Shown: positions 16,607 through 24,290 of the stretch, piece by piece
Numbering within the stretch: the first letter of the stretch is position 1
How the letters are laid out: each line of letters starts with the position of its first letter
DNA from: Gemmatimonadaceae bacterium
GTDB taxonomy: Bacteria; Gemmatimonadota; Gemmatimonadetes; Gemmatimonadales; Gemmatimonadaceae
Direction of reading: 5' to 3'
Assembly (NCBI GenBank): GCA_022843265.1
Contig: JALHNZ010000030.1
Span: forward strand, 1 to 42,641
Length of the DNA stretch: 42,641 bases
Notes under the pieces: model-generated
What the model was told of the DNA's origin: nothing
The model's database searches: none
What the model saw: only the letters and a program-made list of their open reading frames with translations
Position numbers and translations under genes: made by a program

Positions 16607-17195
16607 ATCTCCGAACACCGGTGATCACCACCGGTGGCGTGAGATTCTGCTCCAGGTGCGGTGCGTACTGAATGGCCCGCACCACATTCATACCGCTGGT
16701 CACGCGACCAAAGGCAGCGAATCCCTGCCGGTCCGGATTTCGCGTCCCGCCTTCATCGAGTGAAGGCTGATCGCCAATAGTGATAAAAAATGCCGACGTG
16801 GCGGTGTTTGCTCCCGCCCGCGCCATGGAGAGCGTACCGTCTGTGTGCCGAAGCCCGGTGGTGTTGGTGCGCTCCAGCGGAATCGGCGCGTAACCTGAAT
16901 CCCGCTGTGAGCTGCGCGCGCGGGCCTGAATGACCTCAATGCGTACGCTATCGCGCGGCTGATTCTGAGGCGTGACGGTGCGATGAAACGCGCCGCCGCT
17001 AAAGCGACCTTCGTCCACGTACCGAAGGAAGTTTGTCACCGTGATTGGAGCGCGCGCACTGTCAAGCTCCGCCGTGATGTCACCACGGTCGGTGCTGATG
17101 ACAACGGCCACAACACCACGTGTGGATGCTCCGGGCTGCGCCAATGTTTCGCTCGCGGTGATCACCAGAAGCAAAGCCACATTCAGCCAACGCAT
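16587..17195 (-). CDS. Exported cyclophilin-type peptidyl-prolyl isomerase
   Basis: A 202-residue protein from the ATG at 17195, chosen because AAGGA lies 9 bases upstream and the first 20 residues form a signal peptide (MRWLNVALLLVITASETLAQ). The cyclophilin core is clear: VVISTDRGDITAELDSARAP, NFLRYVDEGRFSGGAFHRTV with the catalytic FHR, GTLSMARAGANTATSAFFITIGDQPSLD, and FAAFGRVTSGMNVV. It would speed proline isomerisation during protein folding in the periplasm. The usual QGGD loop is altered to a longer QNQPRDSVRIE segment. It lies 10 bases after the stop of the metallo-hydrolase gene, so the two share a message. Confidence 0.92.
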   Translation of the reverse strand: MRWLNVALLLVITASETLAQPGASTRGVVAVVISTDRGDITAELDSARAPITVTNFLRYVDEGRFSGGAFHRTVTPQNQPRDSVRIEVIQARARSSQRDSGYAPIPLERTNTTGLRHTDGTLSMARAGANTATSAFFITIGDQPSLDEGGTRNPDRQGFAAFGRVTSGMNVVRAIQYAPHLEQNLTPPVVITGVRRFTPPPR

Positions 17196-17205
17196 AACCC
17201 GATCC

Positions 17206-18426
17206 TTATCGAAATTGTGAGACGCCACTGGACCACGCCGGCGCTTCAACCACGGTTTGCCACGGTACCATGGGCCACCAGCGCGACTGAGTGCCGAGCG
17301 ATCCTGGTTCCACGGATTCTCCCGGTCTTGGCGTGGCAACCGAAATCCCCGCCGCGTCGGCCGCAACGAGCACGCGTTCAATTGGCTCCGTCCAGCCGTG
17401 CAGCGCCAGATCAAATAACCCCCAGTGCACCGGCAACAACACCTTGCCCCGTACCAATTGATGCGCGCGTACCGCCTGCTCCGGCCCGAGATGCACATCG
17501 GCCCAGAGCGCGTCGTACGCACCGGCTTCGATCAATGTGAGGTCGAACGGGCCAAGCCGCGTTCCAATCTCCGACATGAACTCATCGAGTGATGTATCAC
17601 CGCTGTAGTACACGCGGTGTTTCTCCGAAGTGATAGCCCATCCACTCCACAACGTGGCGCCCGCGTCATTCACACCACGACCCGAAAAGTGACGAGCGGG
17701 CGTGGATGTGAGGGTAATCCCGCCCACAACGGTTGTGTCCCACCAGTCAAGCTCGCGGATACGCGCTGATGGCACGCCCCAGTGTTCCAGGTGTGCACCA
17801 ACGCCAAGTGGCACCACGAAGAGCACGTCACGCGGTAACAACTGCTTGATCGTGGGCATGTCGAGATGATCATAGTGATCATGAGAAATCACGACCGCGT
17901 CGATCGGCGGCATCGCATCAAGCGCGAGCGGCGGCTGGTAGAACCGTTTGGGTCCAAGAAATGTGAACGGCGACACACGTTCGCCCCACACCGGATCGAT
18001 CAACACGCGTTGTCCGTCGATTTCGAGCAGGAGTGTGGAATGACCGAGCCACGTCACGCGCAACCCGCTCGACGGAGGCGAGGAAAAATCCGCGGCTGTT
18101 CGCTCGACCACGGGAATGGGTTCGGCCGGAAATCGGTAGTCCGACCCGCCGAAGAAAAACTCGCGCAGTATCTCGCCGTACGGCCCGTCCACGCGCGGCA
18201 GTCGATTGCGAAAGGCACCGTCGTTCCATTGCGGCGACTGTTCGATGCGTGCGAGTCGCTGCCCAAAGGGGCGAACGCCAATGGCGTTCCGGGCGAGCGC
18301 CCACAGAACACCGGCGGATGATAGCAGTAGCAAGAGGAGCGCCGCAGATGCGCGCAGCAACAATCGCACCGTTCGCGACCGACCGCGAGACCGAAAGGCG
18401 CCAGTGCCAGCGCGTGAGTTGCTCAT
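17206..18426 (-). CDS. Membrane-anchored metallo-beta-lactamase-fold hydrolase (NAPE-PLD/UlaG-like)
   Basis: A 406-residue protein. Residues about 20-46 form an N-terminal transmembrane helix after a basic stretch, so the body (from about 120) is probably in the periplasm. It has the metal site H182-x-H184-x-D186-H187 (SHDHYDHLD), H246 (PARHFSGRG), D277 (YYSGDTS) and H334 (LLPVHWGLFDLALH). The pattern TWLGHSTLLLEIDGQRVLIDPVW with RFYQPPLAL matches the group that includes human NAPE-hydrolysing phospholipase D and bacterial UlaG-like lactonases. The substrate is unknown. It reads away from the nitrilase gene with 25 bases between the two starts. Confidence 0.88.
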   Translation of the reverse strand: MSNSRAGTGAFRSRGRSRTVRLLLRASAALLLLLLSSAGVLWALARNAIGVRPFGQRLARIEQSPQWNDGAFRNRLPRVDGPYGEILREFFFGGSDYRFPAEPIPVVERTAADFSSPPSSGLRVTWLGHSTLLLEIDGQRVLIDPVWGERVSPFTFLGPKRFYQPPLALDAMPPIDAVVISHDHYDHLDMPTIKQLLPRDVLFVVPLGVGAHLEHWGVPSARIRELDWWDTTVVGGITLTSTPARHFSGRGVNDAGATLWSGWAITSEKHRVYYSGDTSLDEFMSEIGTRLGPFDLTLIEAGAYDALWADVHLGPEQAVRAHQLVRGKVLLPVHWGLFDLALHGWTEPIERVLVAADAAGISVATPRPGESVEPGSLGTQSRWWPMVPWQTVVEAPAWSSGVSQFR

Positions 18427-18451
18427 TCGGTGAATCTAGCGAGATTTGCGG

Positions 18452-19408
18452 ATGCCCACGATTCCAATCACGCCGGTCCGAGCGGCCGTTGTGCAATGCG
18501 CGCCGGTGAGCTTTGACCGCGACGCAACCATCGCCCGCGTGCGCGAACACACGGCCGCCACCGCGGCCGGAGGTGCGACACTCGTGCTTTTTCCTGAAGC
18601 CTTTGTCAGCGCGTACCCACGCGGCCTCACATTCGGCACCGTCATCGGCAGCCGCTCCGCCGAGGGTCGCGAATGGTATCGCCGATACTGGGAATCCAGC
18701 GTTGATGTTCCGGGTCCGCACACGGCACAGCTCGGCGAGATCGCACGCGAACACCGTGTGCATCTGGTGATTGGTGTGATCGAACGCGACGGTGGCACCC
18801 TCTACTGCTCGGTTTTGTTTTTTGCGCCAGACGGCGAATTGCTCGGCAAGCATCGCAAACTGATGCCCACTGCAGCGGAACGACTGGTGTGGGGGCAAGG
18901 CGACGGCAGCACCATGCAGGTGCACCACACTGCCGCCGGCATACTCGGCGCCGCGATTTGCTGGGAGAGTTACATGCCTATGTATCGCATGTCACTCTAC
19001 GGACAGGGCGTACAAATCTATCTCGCGCCGACCGCAGACAGCCGTGAGTCGTGGATCGCAACCGTGCGACACGTCGCCATGGAAGGACGGTGTTTTGTGC
19101 TTTCAGCGAATCAGTTCGCCCGACGCACCGATTATCCGCCTGACTATCCACTGGATGCGAAGATTGCACTTGGGCTCGCGCACGACGCCATTCTGACAGC
19201 CGGTGGAAGTTGTATCATCAATCCGCTTGGCGACGTGCTCGCCGGTCCTGTGTATAACGAAGAAGCTGTATTGTTTGCCGACCTCGACCTTGGCGACACC
19301 GTTCGCGGCAAGTTCGATTTTGATGTCAGCGGACATTACGCACGCCCTGATGTCTTTGAGCTCCGCGTAAACACCGCGAGCACAAAGGCAGTTGAGCACT
19401 ACCCCTGA
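18452..19408 (+). CDS. Nitrilase (carbon-nitrogen hydrolase)
   Basis: 318 residues from the ATG at 18452 (a TTG two codons earlier is possible). The catalytic triad is visible: Glu49 in LVLFPEAF, Lys136 in GKHRKLMPT and Cys170 in GAAICWESYMP. The segments GREWYRRYW, HRVHLVIGVIERDGGTLYCS and GGSCIINPLGDVLAGP match true nitrilases, which turn nitriles into acids and ammonia, more than amidases. The natural substrate is unknown; similar enzymes act on aryl- or alkyl-nitriles and cyanide-derived compounds. It begins a close run with the exporter gene 12 bases downstream, so substrate or product export is plausible. Confidence 0.9.
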   Translation: MPTIPITPVRAAVVQCAPVSFDRDATIARVREHTAATAAGGATLVLFPEAFVSAYPRGLTFGTVIGSRSAEGREWYRRYWESSVDVPGPHTAQLGEIAREHRVHLVIGVIERDGGTLYCSVLFFAPDGELLGKHRKLMPTAAERLVWGQGDGSTMQVHHTAAGILGAAICWESYMPMYRMSLYGQGVQIYLAPTADSRESWIATVRHVAMEGRCFVLSANQFARRTDYPPDYPLDAKIALGLAHDAILTAGGSCIINPLGDVLAGPVYNEEAVLFADLDLGDTVRGKFDFDVSGHYARPDVFELRVNTASTKAVEHYP

Positions 19409-19420
19409 CTGGAGAAACGT

Positions 19421-19741
19421 ATGGCGTGGTTCGTGCTCGTATTGGCCGGACTCTTTGAAATCGGCTGGGCCGTTGGCCTCAAGTACACGGAAGGCTTTAC
19501 GCGACTCTGGCCGAGTGTGCTGACGGCGATCGCCCTGGTGACCAGCATGGGACTGCTCGGGATTTCCCTGCGCACGCTACCGCTGGGCACCGCCTACGCC
19601 GTGTGGACGGGAATCGGCACGCTTGGCACGGGCATTCTCGGCATCGTACTGTTCAAGGAACCCGCCACGGCCGCGCGATTGGTGTGTATGTCACTAATCA
19701 TCGCGGGTATTGTCGGACTCAAGGTGGTAACTCCAAAGTAG
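19421..19741 (+). CDS. gdx: Small multidrug resistance exporter, guanidinium type
   Basis: A 106-residue SMR protein with four transmembrane helices and the essential Glu13 ([18 protein letters not shown]). The sequence [14 protein letters not shown] and [25 protein letters not shown] are close to E. coli SugE, so it belongs to the Gdx subgroup that exports guanidinium in exchange for protons, rather than the EmrE-like multidrug subgroup. It works as an antiparallel dimer in the inner membrane. The leader region has no space for a guanidine riboswitch upstream of the nitrilase gene, so it is probably expressed from the nitrilase promoter. The assignment rests on sequence marks. Confidence 0.92.
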   Translation: MAWFVLVLAGLFEIGWAVGLKYTEGFTRLWPSVLTAIALVTSMGLLGISLRTLPLGTAYAVWTGIGTLGTGILGIVLFKEPATAARLVCMSLIIAGIVGLKVVTPK

Positions 19742-19761
19742 TGTCAAGTACCATTCAGCCT

Positions 19762-20601
19762 ATGAACGATACGAACGTCTTCGCGCGCTATAATGTGCGC
19801 TCGCAGGGTGCGGGCCCCGTCACGCTGCTGTTTGTCCATGGTTTTGGCTGCGATCAGGCCATGTGGCGCTTTGTTGCACCAGAATTTGCGGCGCAGCAGC
19901 GCGTCGTCACGTTTGATCTTGTGGGGCACGGCGGCACCGGTATCGCGCATTATGACGAAACGCGTCATGGGTCGCTTCACGGCTACGCAGATGATCTGCT
20001 CGAGGTAGTACACGCGCTGGACGCTGAACGTTTGATTGTGGTCGCACATTCGGTGAGCGCTACGATTGCGCTGTTGGCGTCGGCGCGTGAACCCGAGCGT
20101 TTTGAGCGATTGGTACTGGTGGGCCCTTCGCCCTGTTACGTGAACCATCCGCCAGACTACATCGGGGGATTCGAACGCGAGGACCTTGAAGACATGCTCG
20201 AGACAATGGCAAAAAACTACACGGCGTGGGCGGGTGCACTCGCTCCCGTCATCGTGGGCAACGCCGATCGACCGGAATACGCACAAGAGCTCGAAACAAG
20301 CTTCTGCGCCATTGATCCCGACGTCGCGCACCAGTTTGCAACGGTCACTTTCCTGTCTGATCATCGTGATGACCTACGCGCCGTTCGCACGCCGTCATTG
20401 ATTTTGCAGTGCCAGGATGACGTGATCGCGCCAGACACCGTTGGCACGTTTCTGTCTGAACAGCTTCCTCACGCAACGTTATATCGAATGGCAGCCACCG
20501 GACACTGTCCTCACCTCACGCATCCAACGGAGACGGTCAGCGCGATCCGCACATATCTTGCGTCCGCTCCCGGCGTACCCCTGCCGCTTGGTGGTCGGTA
20601 G
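19762..20601 (+). CDS. rsbQ: RsbQ-like alpha/beta hydrolase
   Basis: 279 residues from the ATG at 19762. The match to RsbQ of Bacillus is strong along the chain: FVHGFGCDQAMW, GYADDLLEVVHALD, VVAHSVSATIALLAS, LVLVGPSPCYVNHPPDYIGGFE, FCAIDPDVAHQFA, FLSDHRDDL, SLILQCQDDVIAPDTVG and GHCPHLTHP. The triad is Ser97, Asp220, His248, one position after the Bacillus residues. RsbQ is needed for the PAS phosphatase RsbP to sense energy stress, apparently by acting on an unknown small molecule. Here the partner gene starts at the base after the stop, and it is a PAS histidine kinase in place of an RsbP phosphatase. The D14/KAI2 hormone receptors of plants share this fold. Confidence 0.92.
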   Translation: MNDTNVFARYNVRSQGAGPVTLLFVHGFGCDQAMWRFVAPEFAAQQRVVTFDLVGHGGTGIAHYDETRHGSLHGYADDLLEVVHALDAERLIVVAHSVSATIALLASAREPERFERLVLVGPSPCYVNHPPDYIGGFEREDLEDMLETMAKNYTAWAGALAPVIVGNADRPEYAQELETSFCAIDPDVAHQFATVTFLSDHRDDLRAVRTPSLILQCQDDVIAPDTVGTFLSEQLPHATLYRMAATGHCPHLTHPTETVSAIRTYLASAPGVPLPLGGR

Positions 20602-22140
20602 ATGATCGCCGCCCAACGTCGTTCAGAGTCATCTTTTGATTCGGCCGCCTGCGGCCTGGCTGTATGCGCCAGCGACGGTTCGTTGATGCACGTGAACAAA
20701 ACGCTTGCCATGTGGTTGGGTGGAGATCCCTGCGCCACTTCGCAGACCACGTTTGTTCGACTGCTCACCCCGGCCAGCGCGCTGCTGTACGAAATGCACC
20801 TCAAGCCGAGACTGGCGCTCGGCCAGCGTATCGACGGCGCCTTTGTCACGCTAAAGAGCAGGCATGAACGCACCATCCCCGTCGTACTCAACGCGGTGCA
20901 GGACGCCGATGGGCGCGTCGACATTGCCGTGGTCAACGTGCGCGAACGTGAGGAGTACGAGGAGTCCATTCGCCGCGCGCACGCGGAGACCGAGTCCGCA
21001 CGAGCGCAGTTGGCGGATACCTTGCGTGCACTGCGAAGCAGCGAAGCGCTGGTGCGCGCCCAGTTTGATGCCTCACCCATGCCAACCTTCGTGTGGCAGC
21101 GGCTGGCCGATGGCCGGTTCGTGCTCAGCAATCATAACGAATCGGCGCTGCATCTCGCGAGCGATGCGCGGAAGCTTGCCTCGATCACGGTAGCGGGTGC
21201 GTTTGCGGAGCACCCCGAAGTCGCCGACGCCATGCAGGGCGCACTCGACGATCTCGCGGTGACGGAACTTGAGTTGCCACCAAACGCACGAGTACTCGGA
21301 GCAGGACGCACCTTGTTGATGACGGTTGGACCACTGCCGTCCGATCGTGTGATCATGCACGTCCGTGATGTGACCCAGGAACGATTGGCGCAGCAACAGC
21401 AGCTACATGGCCACAAGATGCTCGCGCTGGGACAGCTCGTCGCGGGCGTGGCGCATGAGTTCAACAACGTGCTGGCCGTGATTCAGGGGAACCTTGAGCT
21501 GGTGCGTGAGGATGTGGCACACGTCCTTCCCGAATCCCCTGCGCTGCAGCAGGATCTGGAGATCGTTCAGGACGCGACGCGACGCGCCGTGTCGCTCGTT
21601 CGCCAGCTACTCAGCTTTGGTGGGCGGCATGAACCTCGTGATACCATCGTCGAGTTGAACAGTGTGGTGCGTGCTACCGAGCGATTGTTACGTCCGATTC
21701 TCACCACGTCGATCGAGCTGCACGTTGAGCTCTCCGAGTCGGCACAGGATGTGTACGCCGACGCGGACACGCTGTCGCAGGTGGTCACAAACCTCGTGAT
21801 CAATGCCCGTGACGCCGTCGTAGAACGCGGACCAACGGCGCGCATCGGTATCCACACCTCGCAGGTGCTGCTCGACACGCCGCAGCACGGATTGGAGCCT
21901 GGGTGTTATGCGTGCGTGGCCGTGAAAGACAACGGATGTGGCATGTCGCCCGAAGTACAGGAGCGCGCGTTTGAACCGTTCTTTACCACCAAGCGTGTTG
22001 GAAGCGGCACCGGGCTTGGGCTCTCCATGATTTATGGTGTCGCTCGCGACCACGGTGGGGCCGTCACTATTGAGAGCGATCCGGGACACGGTACCTGTGT
22101 GTCGGTGCTGTTACCACGAGTCGTACCACACGGCACATAG
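20602..22140 (+). CDS. PAS-domain sensor histidine kinase coupled to RsbQ
   Basis: A 512-residue protein with no transmembrane helix. Residues about 11-118 form a PAS domain with a Y-E-M-H segment (LLTPASALLYEMHLKPRLA) and IPVVLNAVQDADGR, as in PAS domains linked to RsbQ-type hydrolases. A coiled coil follows (about 118-150), then a second PAS-like region to about 258. The kinase core has phospho-acceptor His285 (VAGVAHEFNNVLAVIQGN), the N-box (VVTNLVINARDAV), DNGCGM (443-448), FEPFFTTK and GSGTGLGLS (468-476). No receiver domain or response regulator is near. It starts directly after rsbQ with no gap, so the two should be made together. It is likely a soluble kinase that senses the RsbQ product. 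Confidence 0.93.
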   Translation: MIAAQRRSESSFDSAACGLAVCASDGSLMHVNKTLAMWLGGDPCATSQTTFVRLLTPASALLYEMHLKPRLALGQRIDGAFVTLKSRHERTIPVVLNAVQDADGRVDIAVVNVREREEYEESIRRAHAETESARAQLADTLRALRSSEALVRAQFDASPMPTFVWQRLADGRFVLSNHNESALHLASDARKLASITVAGAFAEHPEVADAMQGALDDLAVTELELPPNARVLGAGRTLLMTVGPLPSDRVIMHVRDVTQERLAQQQQLHGHKMLALGQLVAGVAHEFNNVLAVIQGNLELVREDVAHVLPESPALQQDLEIVQDATRRAVSLVRQLLSFGGRHEPRDTIVELNSVVRATERLLRPILTTSIELHVELSESAQDVYADADTLSQVVTNLVINARDAVVERGPTARIGIHTSQVLLDTPQHGLEPGCYACVAVKDNGCGMSPEVQERAFEPFFTTKRVGSGTGLGLSMIYGVARDHGGAVTIESDPGHGTCVSVLLPRVVPHGT

Positions 22141-22151
22141 CGGACTGGCGC

Positions 22152-23117
22152 GTGTCCCATTCGCATGCACGCGAGCGCCTGCTCGCGTTTCGTCGCACGC
22201 TCCCGCCTGCACCGTCGCTCGCGCGTCGTGATGTGTCGGCGCGCGGGCTTTCGTTCGCAACGTGGAGCACGCCACCCGTAGCCAACGCCACACCACTGGT
22301 GTGTGTGAACGGTGGGTTGATCTACGATCATTCGCTGCTCTGGCCGGCGCTCGCTCCGCTCGCGCAGCATCGACAGCTGATTTTGTACGACCAACGTGGT
22401 CGCGGCGCATCCCAAGTCCCGCCCGGTATGGCCGCATCGCGCATTGATTTCGACGCGGGCGATCTGGTCGCGTTGCGCCAGGCAATGGGCATCGCGCAGT
22501 GGCACATGCTGGGACATTCTTGGGGTGGCGGCATCGCCATGCAAGCGGCCGCACTCGACGCAGAAGCCGTGCACGCGCTCGTGCTGGTGAACGCCGTGGG
22601 GGTCAACGGTTCGTGGTTACCGCCGTTGCACGCCGCCGGTGTGGCCCGGCTTGAGCAAACGGGTCAGCACGAGGCCGCAGAACGCTTGCGCGCACTGGAA
22701 ACGGCGGCGCTTCGCGAAGCTGACATCGACGTACACGCCAGTTACACACAGGCGTTTTTCCCAGCCTGGTTTGCGGACCCCGAGTTCGCACGGCGCGCCG
22801 TTCCGCCACGAGGCCAAAGTGTTACAGGAGCGCACGTCGTAGCGCGCTTGCGCCGCGAGGGATACGACTGGAGCGCGCGCCTCAGTGCCCTTCGCGCCTC
22901 CACGCTCGTCCTTCATGGCACGGCTGATGTGCTTCCGCTGAGTGTCGCCGAGCAGACCACGCAGTTGTTCAAATCCTTTGGCGTGTCGGTGCAGTTGCAG
23001 GCACTGGACAACGCCGGGCATAACCCGTTCTGGGAAGCACCGGCCGAGTTCTTCTCGGCAATCACGGCGTTTCTTGCGAGCGTGGATTCACCAACACGCG
23101 CGCCACCAGACCCCTGA
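22152..23117 (+). CDS. Alpha/beta hydrolase (proline-iminopeptidase-like)
   Basis: 321 residues from a GTG at 22152, 11 bases after the kinase stop. It has VCVNGGLIYDHSLLWPALAPLA (oxyanion region), LILYDQRGRGAS, the nucleophile Ser123 in LGHSWGGGIAM, an acid in VLHGTADVLP and the catalytic His in DNAGHNPFWE. The QRGRGAS and HSWGG motifs match the group containing proline iminopeptidases and related esterases. The substrate is unknown. It is the fifth gene of a tight run and may belong functionally with the RsbQ/kinase pair, but there is no direct evidence. No signal peptide is seen. Confidence 0.88.
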   Translation: MSHSHARERLLAFRRTLPPAPSLARRDVSARGLSFATWSTPPVANATPLVCVNGGLIYDHSLLWPALAPLAQHRQLILYDQRGRGASQVPPGMAASRIDFDAGDLVALRQAMGIAQWHMLGHSWGGGIAMQAAALDAEAVHALVLVNAVGVNGSWLPPLHAAGVARLEQTGQHEAAERLRALETAALREADIDVHASYTQAFFPAWFADPEFARRAVPPRGQSVTGAHVVARLRREGYDWSARLSALRASTLVLHGTADVLPLSVAEQTTQLFKSFGVSVQLQALDNAGHNPFWEAPAEFFSAITAFLASVDSPTRAPPDP

Positions 23118-23121
23118 TGCC

Positions 23122-23982
23122 ATGAAGGTTGCCGAACTCCTGCTTGCCGCTCTTGTAGTCACGCTGGCCGGGTTCGTTGCAACACAGGCGCGGGTTGTGC
23201 GCAGCCCCGATTCCAGCGCATCGGCGGGCGTGCTCGCCACCGCAGACTCGGCACACCTGAGCATCACGCGCGATGGCAACAGCGCAGCCGTATCTGCGGG
23301 GACGAATGCCGTGTCCGACAACACCGCGCTATCCAGCGGACGCACATCGGAACGTGTGACATCCACGCCGGAGTACGTGCGTGACGTGCCGCGTGAACCC
23401 GCGCTGCCCATCGCCGACATGCAGCGCCGTCTGGCGCAGGGCGCCGAGGGCACCTACATCGACGAGTTGCTGCGCACGCGCGACTCGCTGCTCTCACGCT
23501 GGCCGGATCGCCTGGGCACTCCACTGCGTGTCTGGATCGGTGACGGGGGCACACTCGACGGGTGGCAGCCGCAGTTCTCTGTAGCGGTTCGCGATGCCTT
23601 CGAGGAATGGAGCAGCGTGGGAATTCCGGTGCGCTTTACGTTCGTGCGGGATTCCGGCGGGGCGGATGTGCACGTGCGTTTTGTCGACCGCTTTGAAGGC
23701 GGCATCAGTGGCCGCACGATCTGGAGCCGAGACAGTGCGTTCTGGCTCGTGTCAGGCAACATTGACCTCGCGGTCTCGCACCCCATGGGCGGCGCCGTCA
23801 CGCTGGCGCAGCTCTACGCCATCTCACTGCACGAGATTGGCCATTTGCTCGGTCTTGATCACATTGACGATCAGTCCAACATCATGGCGCCGCGTGTGCG
23901 AGCGCGTTCGCTCAGTGATGCCGATCGTGCGACGGCGCGGCTGATTTACTCGGTACCCGCGGGCGCGGTGCGCGCGCAGTAG
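23122..23982 (+). CDS. Exported matrixin-like zinc metalloprotease
   Basis: 286 residues from the ATG at 23122, 4 bases after the previous stop. A signal peptide or anchor helix occupies residues 1-21, followed by a Ser/Ala-rich linker to about residue 95. The protease domain (about 133-280) contains VRDAFEEWSSVGIPVRFTFV, DVHVRF, and the zinc motif H237-E-x2-H241-x5-H247 (HEIGHLLGLDH), then NIMAPRV with the Met-turn at 255. This is the matrixin/M10 arrangement. It would cut proteins in the periplasm or outside. No C-terminal targeting domain is present. The gene ends the run and faces the PDZ gene across 308 non-coding bases. Confidence 0.9.
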   Translation: MKVAELLLAALVVTLAGFVATQARVVRSPDSSASAGVLATADSAHLSITRDGNSAAVSAGTNAVSDNTALSSGRTSERVTSTPEYVRDVPREPALPIADMQRRLAQGAEGTYIDELLRTRDSLLSRWPDRLGTPLRVWIGDGGTLDGWQPQFSVAVRDAFEEWSSVGIPVRFTFVRDSGGADVHVRFVDRFEGGISGRTIWSRDSAFWLVSGNIDLAVSHPMGGAVTLAQLYAISLHEIGHLLGLDHIDDQSNIMAPRVRARSLSDADRATARLIYSVPAGAVRAQ

Positions 23983-24018
23983 TGTATCGCGCAGGTGCTC
24001 CGAATGCTGGGGGAACAG

Positions 24019-24163
24019 CGGGCGGGAAGGGCACGAAGGCACGAAGGACACGAAAGCAACTGTTTTGAGGAGAACTACCACCTCAGTCAGTTGCTGTTAC
24101 TCAAAAAATCCTTTGCAGTTGCTCTTCTTCGTGTCCTTCGTGCCTTCGTGCCCTTCCCGCCCG
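24019..24163. repeat. Perfect 36-bp inverted repeat in convergent gap
   Basis: The 36 bases at 24019-24054 are the exact reverse complement of 24128-24163 and are made of GGCACGAAGGCACGAAGGACACGAA-like steps. After a small offset the pairing continues (24055-24062 with 24116-24123). The loop is about 53-73 bases. Such CACGAAGG-rich sequences occur as dispersed repeats in several bacterial genomes. It sits between two converging genes (stops at 23982 and 24291) where it may end both messages. With the tandem repeat that follows, it accounts for most of this 308-base gap; I see no gene in it. Confidence 0.8.
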
Positions 24164-24184
24164 TAGTTCTCCTGCACACCGGAT

Positions 24185-24285
24185 AACGCCGGTGGAAACG
24201 CCGGTGGAAACGCCGGTGGAAACGCCGGTGGAAACGCCGGTGGAAACGCCGGTGGAAACGCCGTGGGAACGCCAGCGGAAACGCC
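24185..24285. repeat. 12-bp tandem repeat (minisatellite)
   Basis: Six identical copies of GGTGGAAACGCC run from 24191 to 24262, preceded by a partial copy (AACGCC) and followed by two degenerate ones (GTGGGAACGCC, AGCGGAAACGCC). The array ends six bases before the stop of the PDZ-protein gene. A 12-bp unit keeps reading frames open, which creates spurious frames with repeated ETPV or FPPA units. Copy number is likely to vary between strains. Confidence 0.9.
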
Positions 24286-24290
24286 GCCTG

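Noticed and set aside
18427-18451. Guanidine riboswitch ahead of the nitrilase/gdx genes
   Set aside because: Only 25 bases separate the divergent starts, too short for any known guanidine aptamer; none recognised between nitrilase and gdx either.
24019-24285. CRISPR array
   Set aside because: The units are 12 bp without spacers and the 36-bp arms are inverted, not direct; no cas genes are present.
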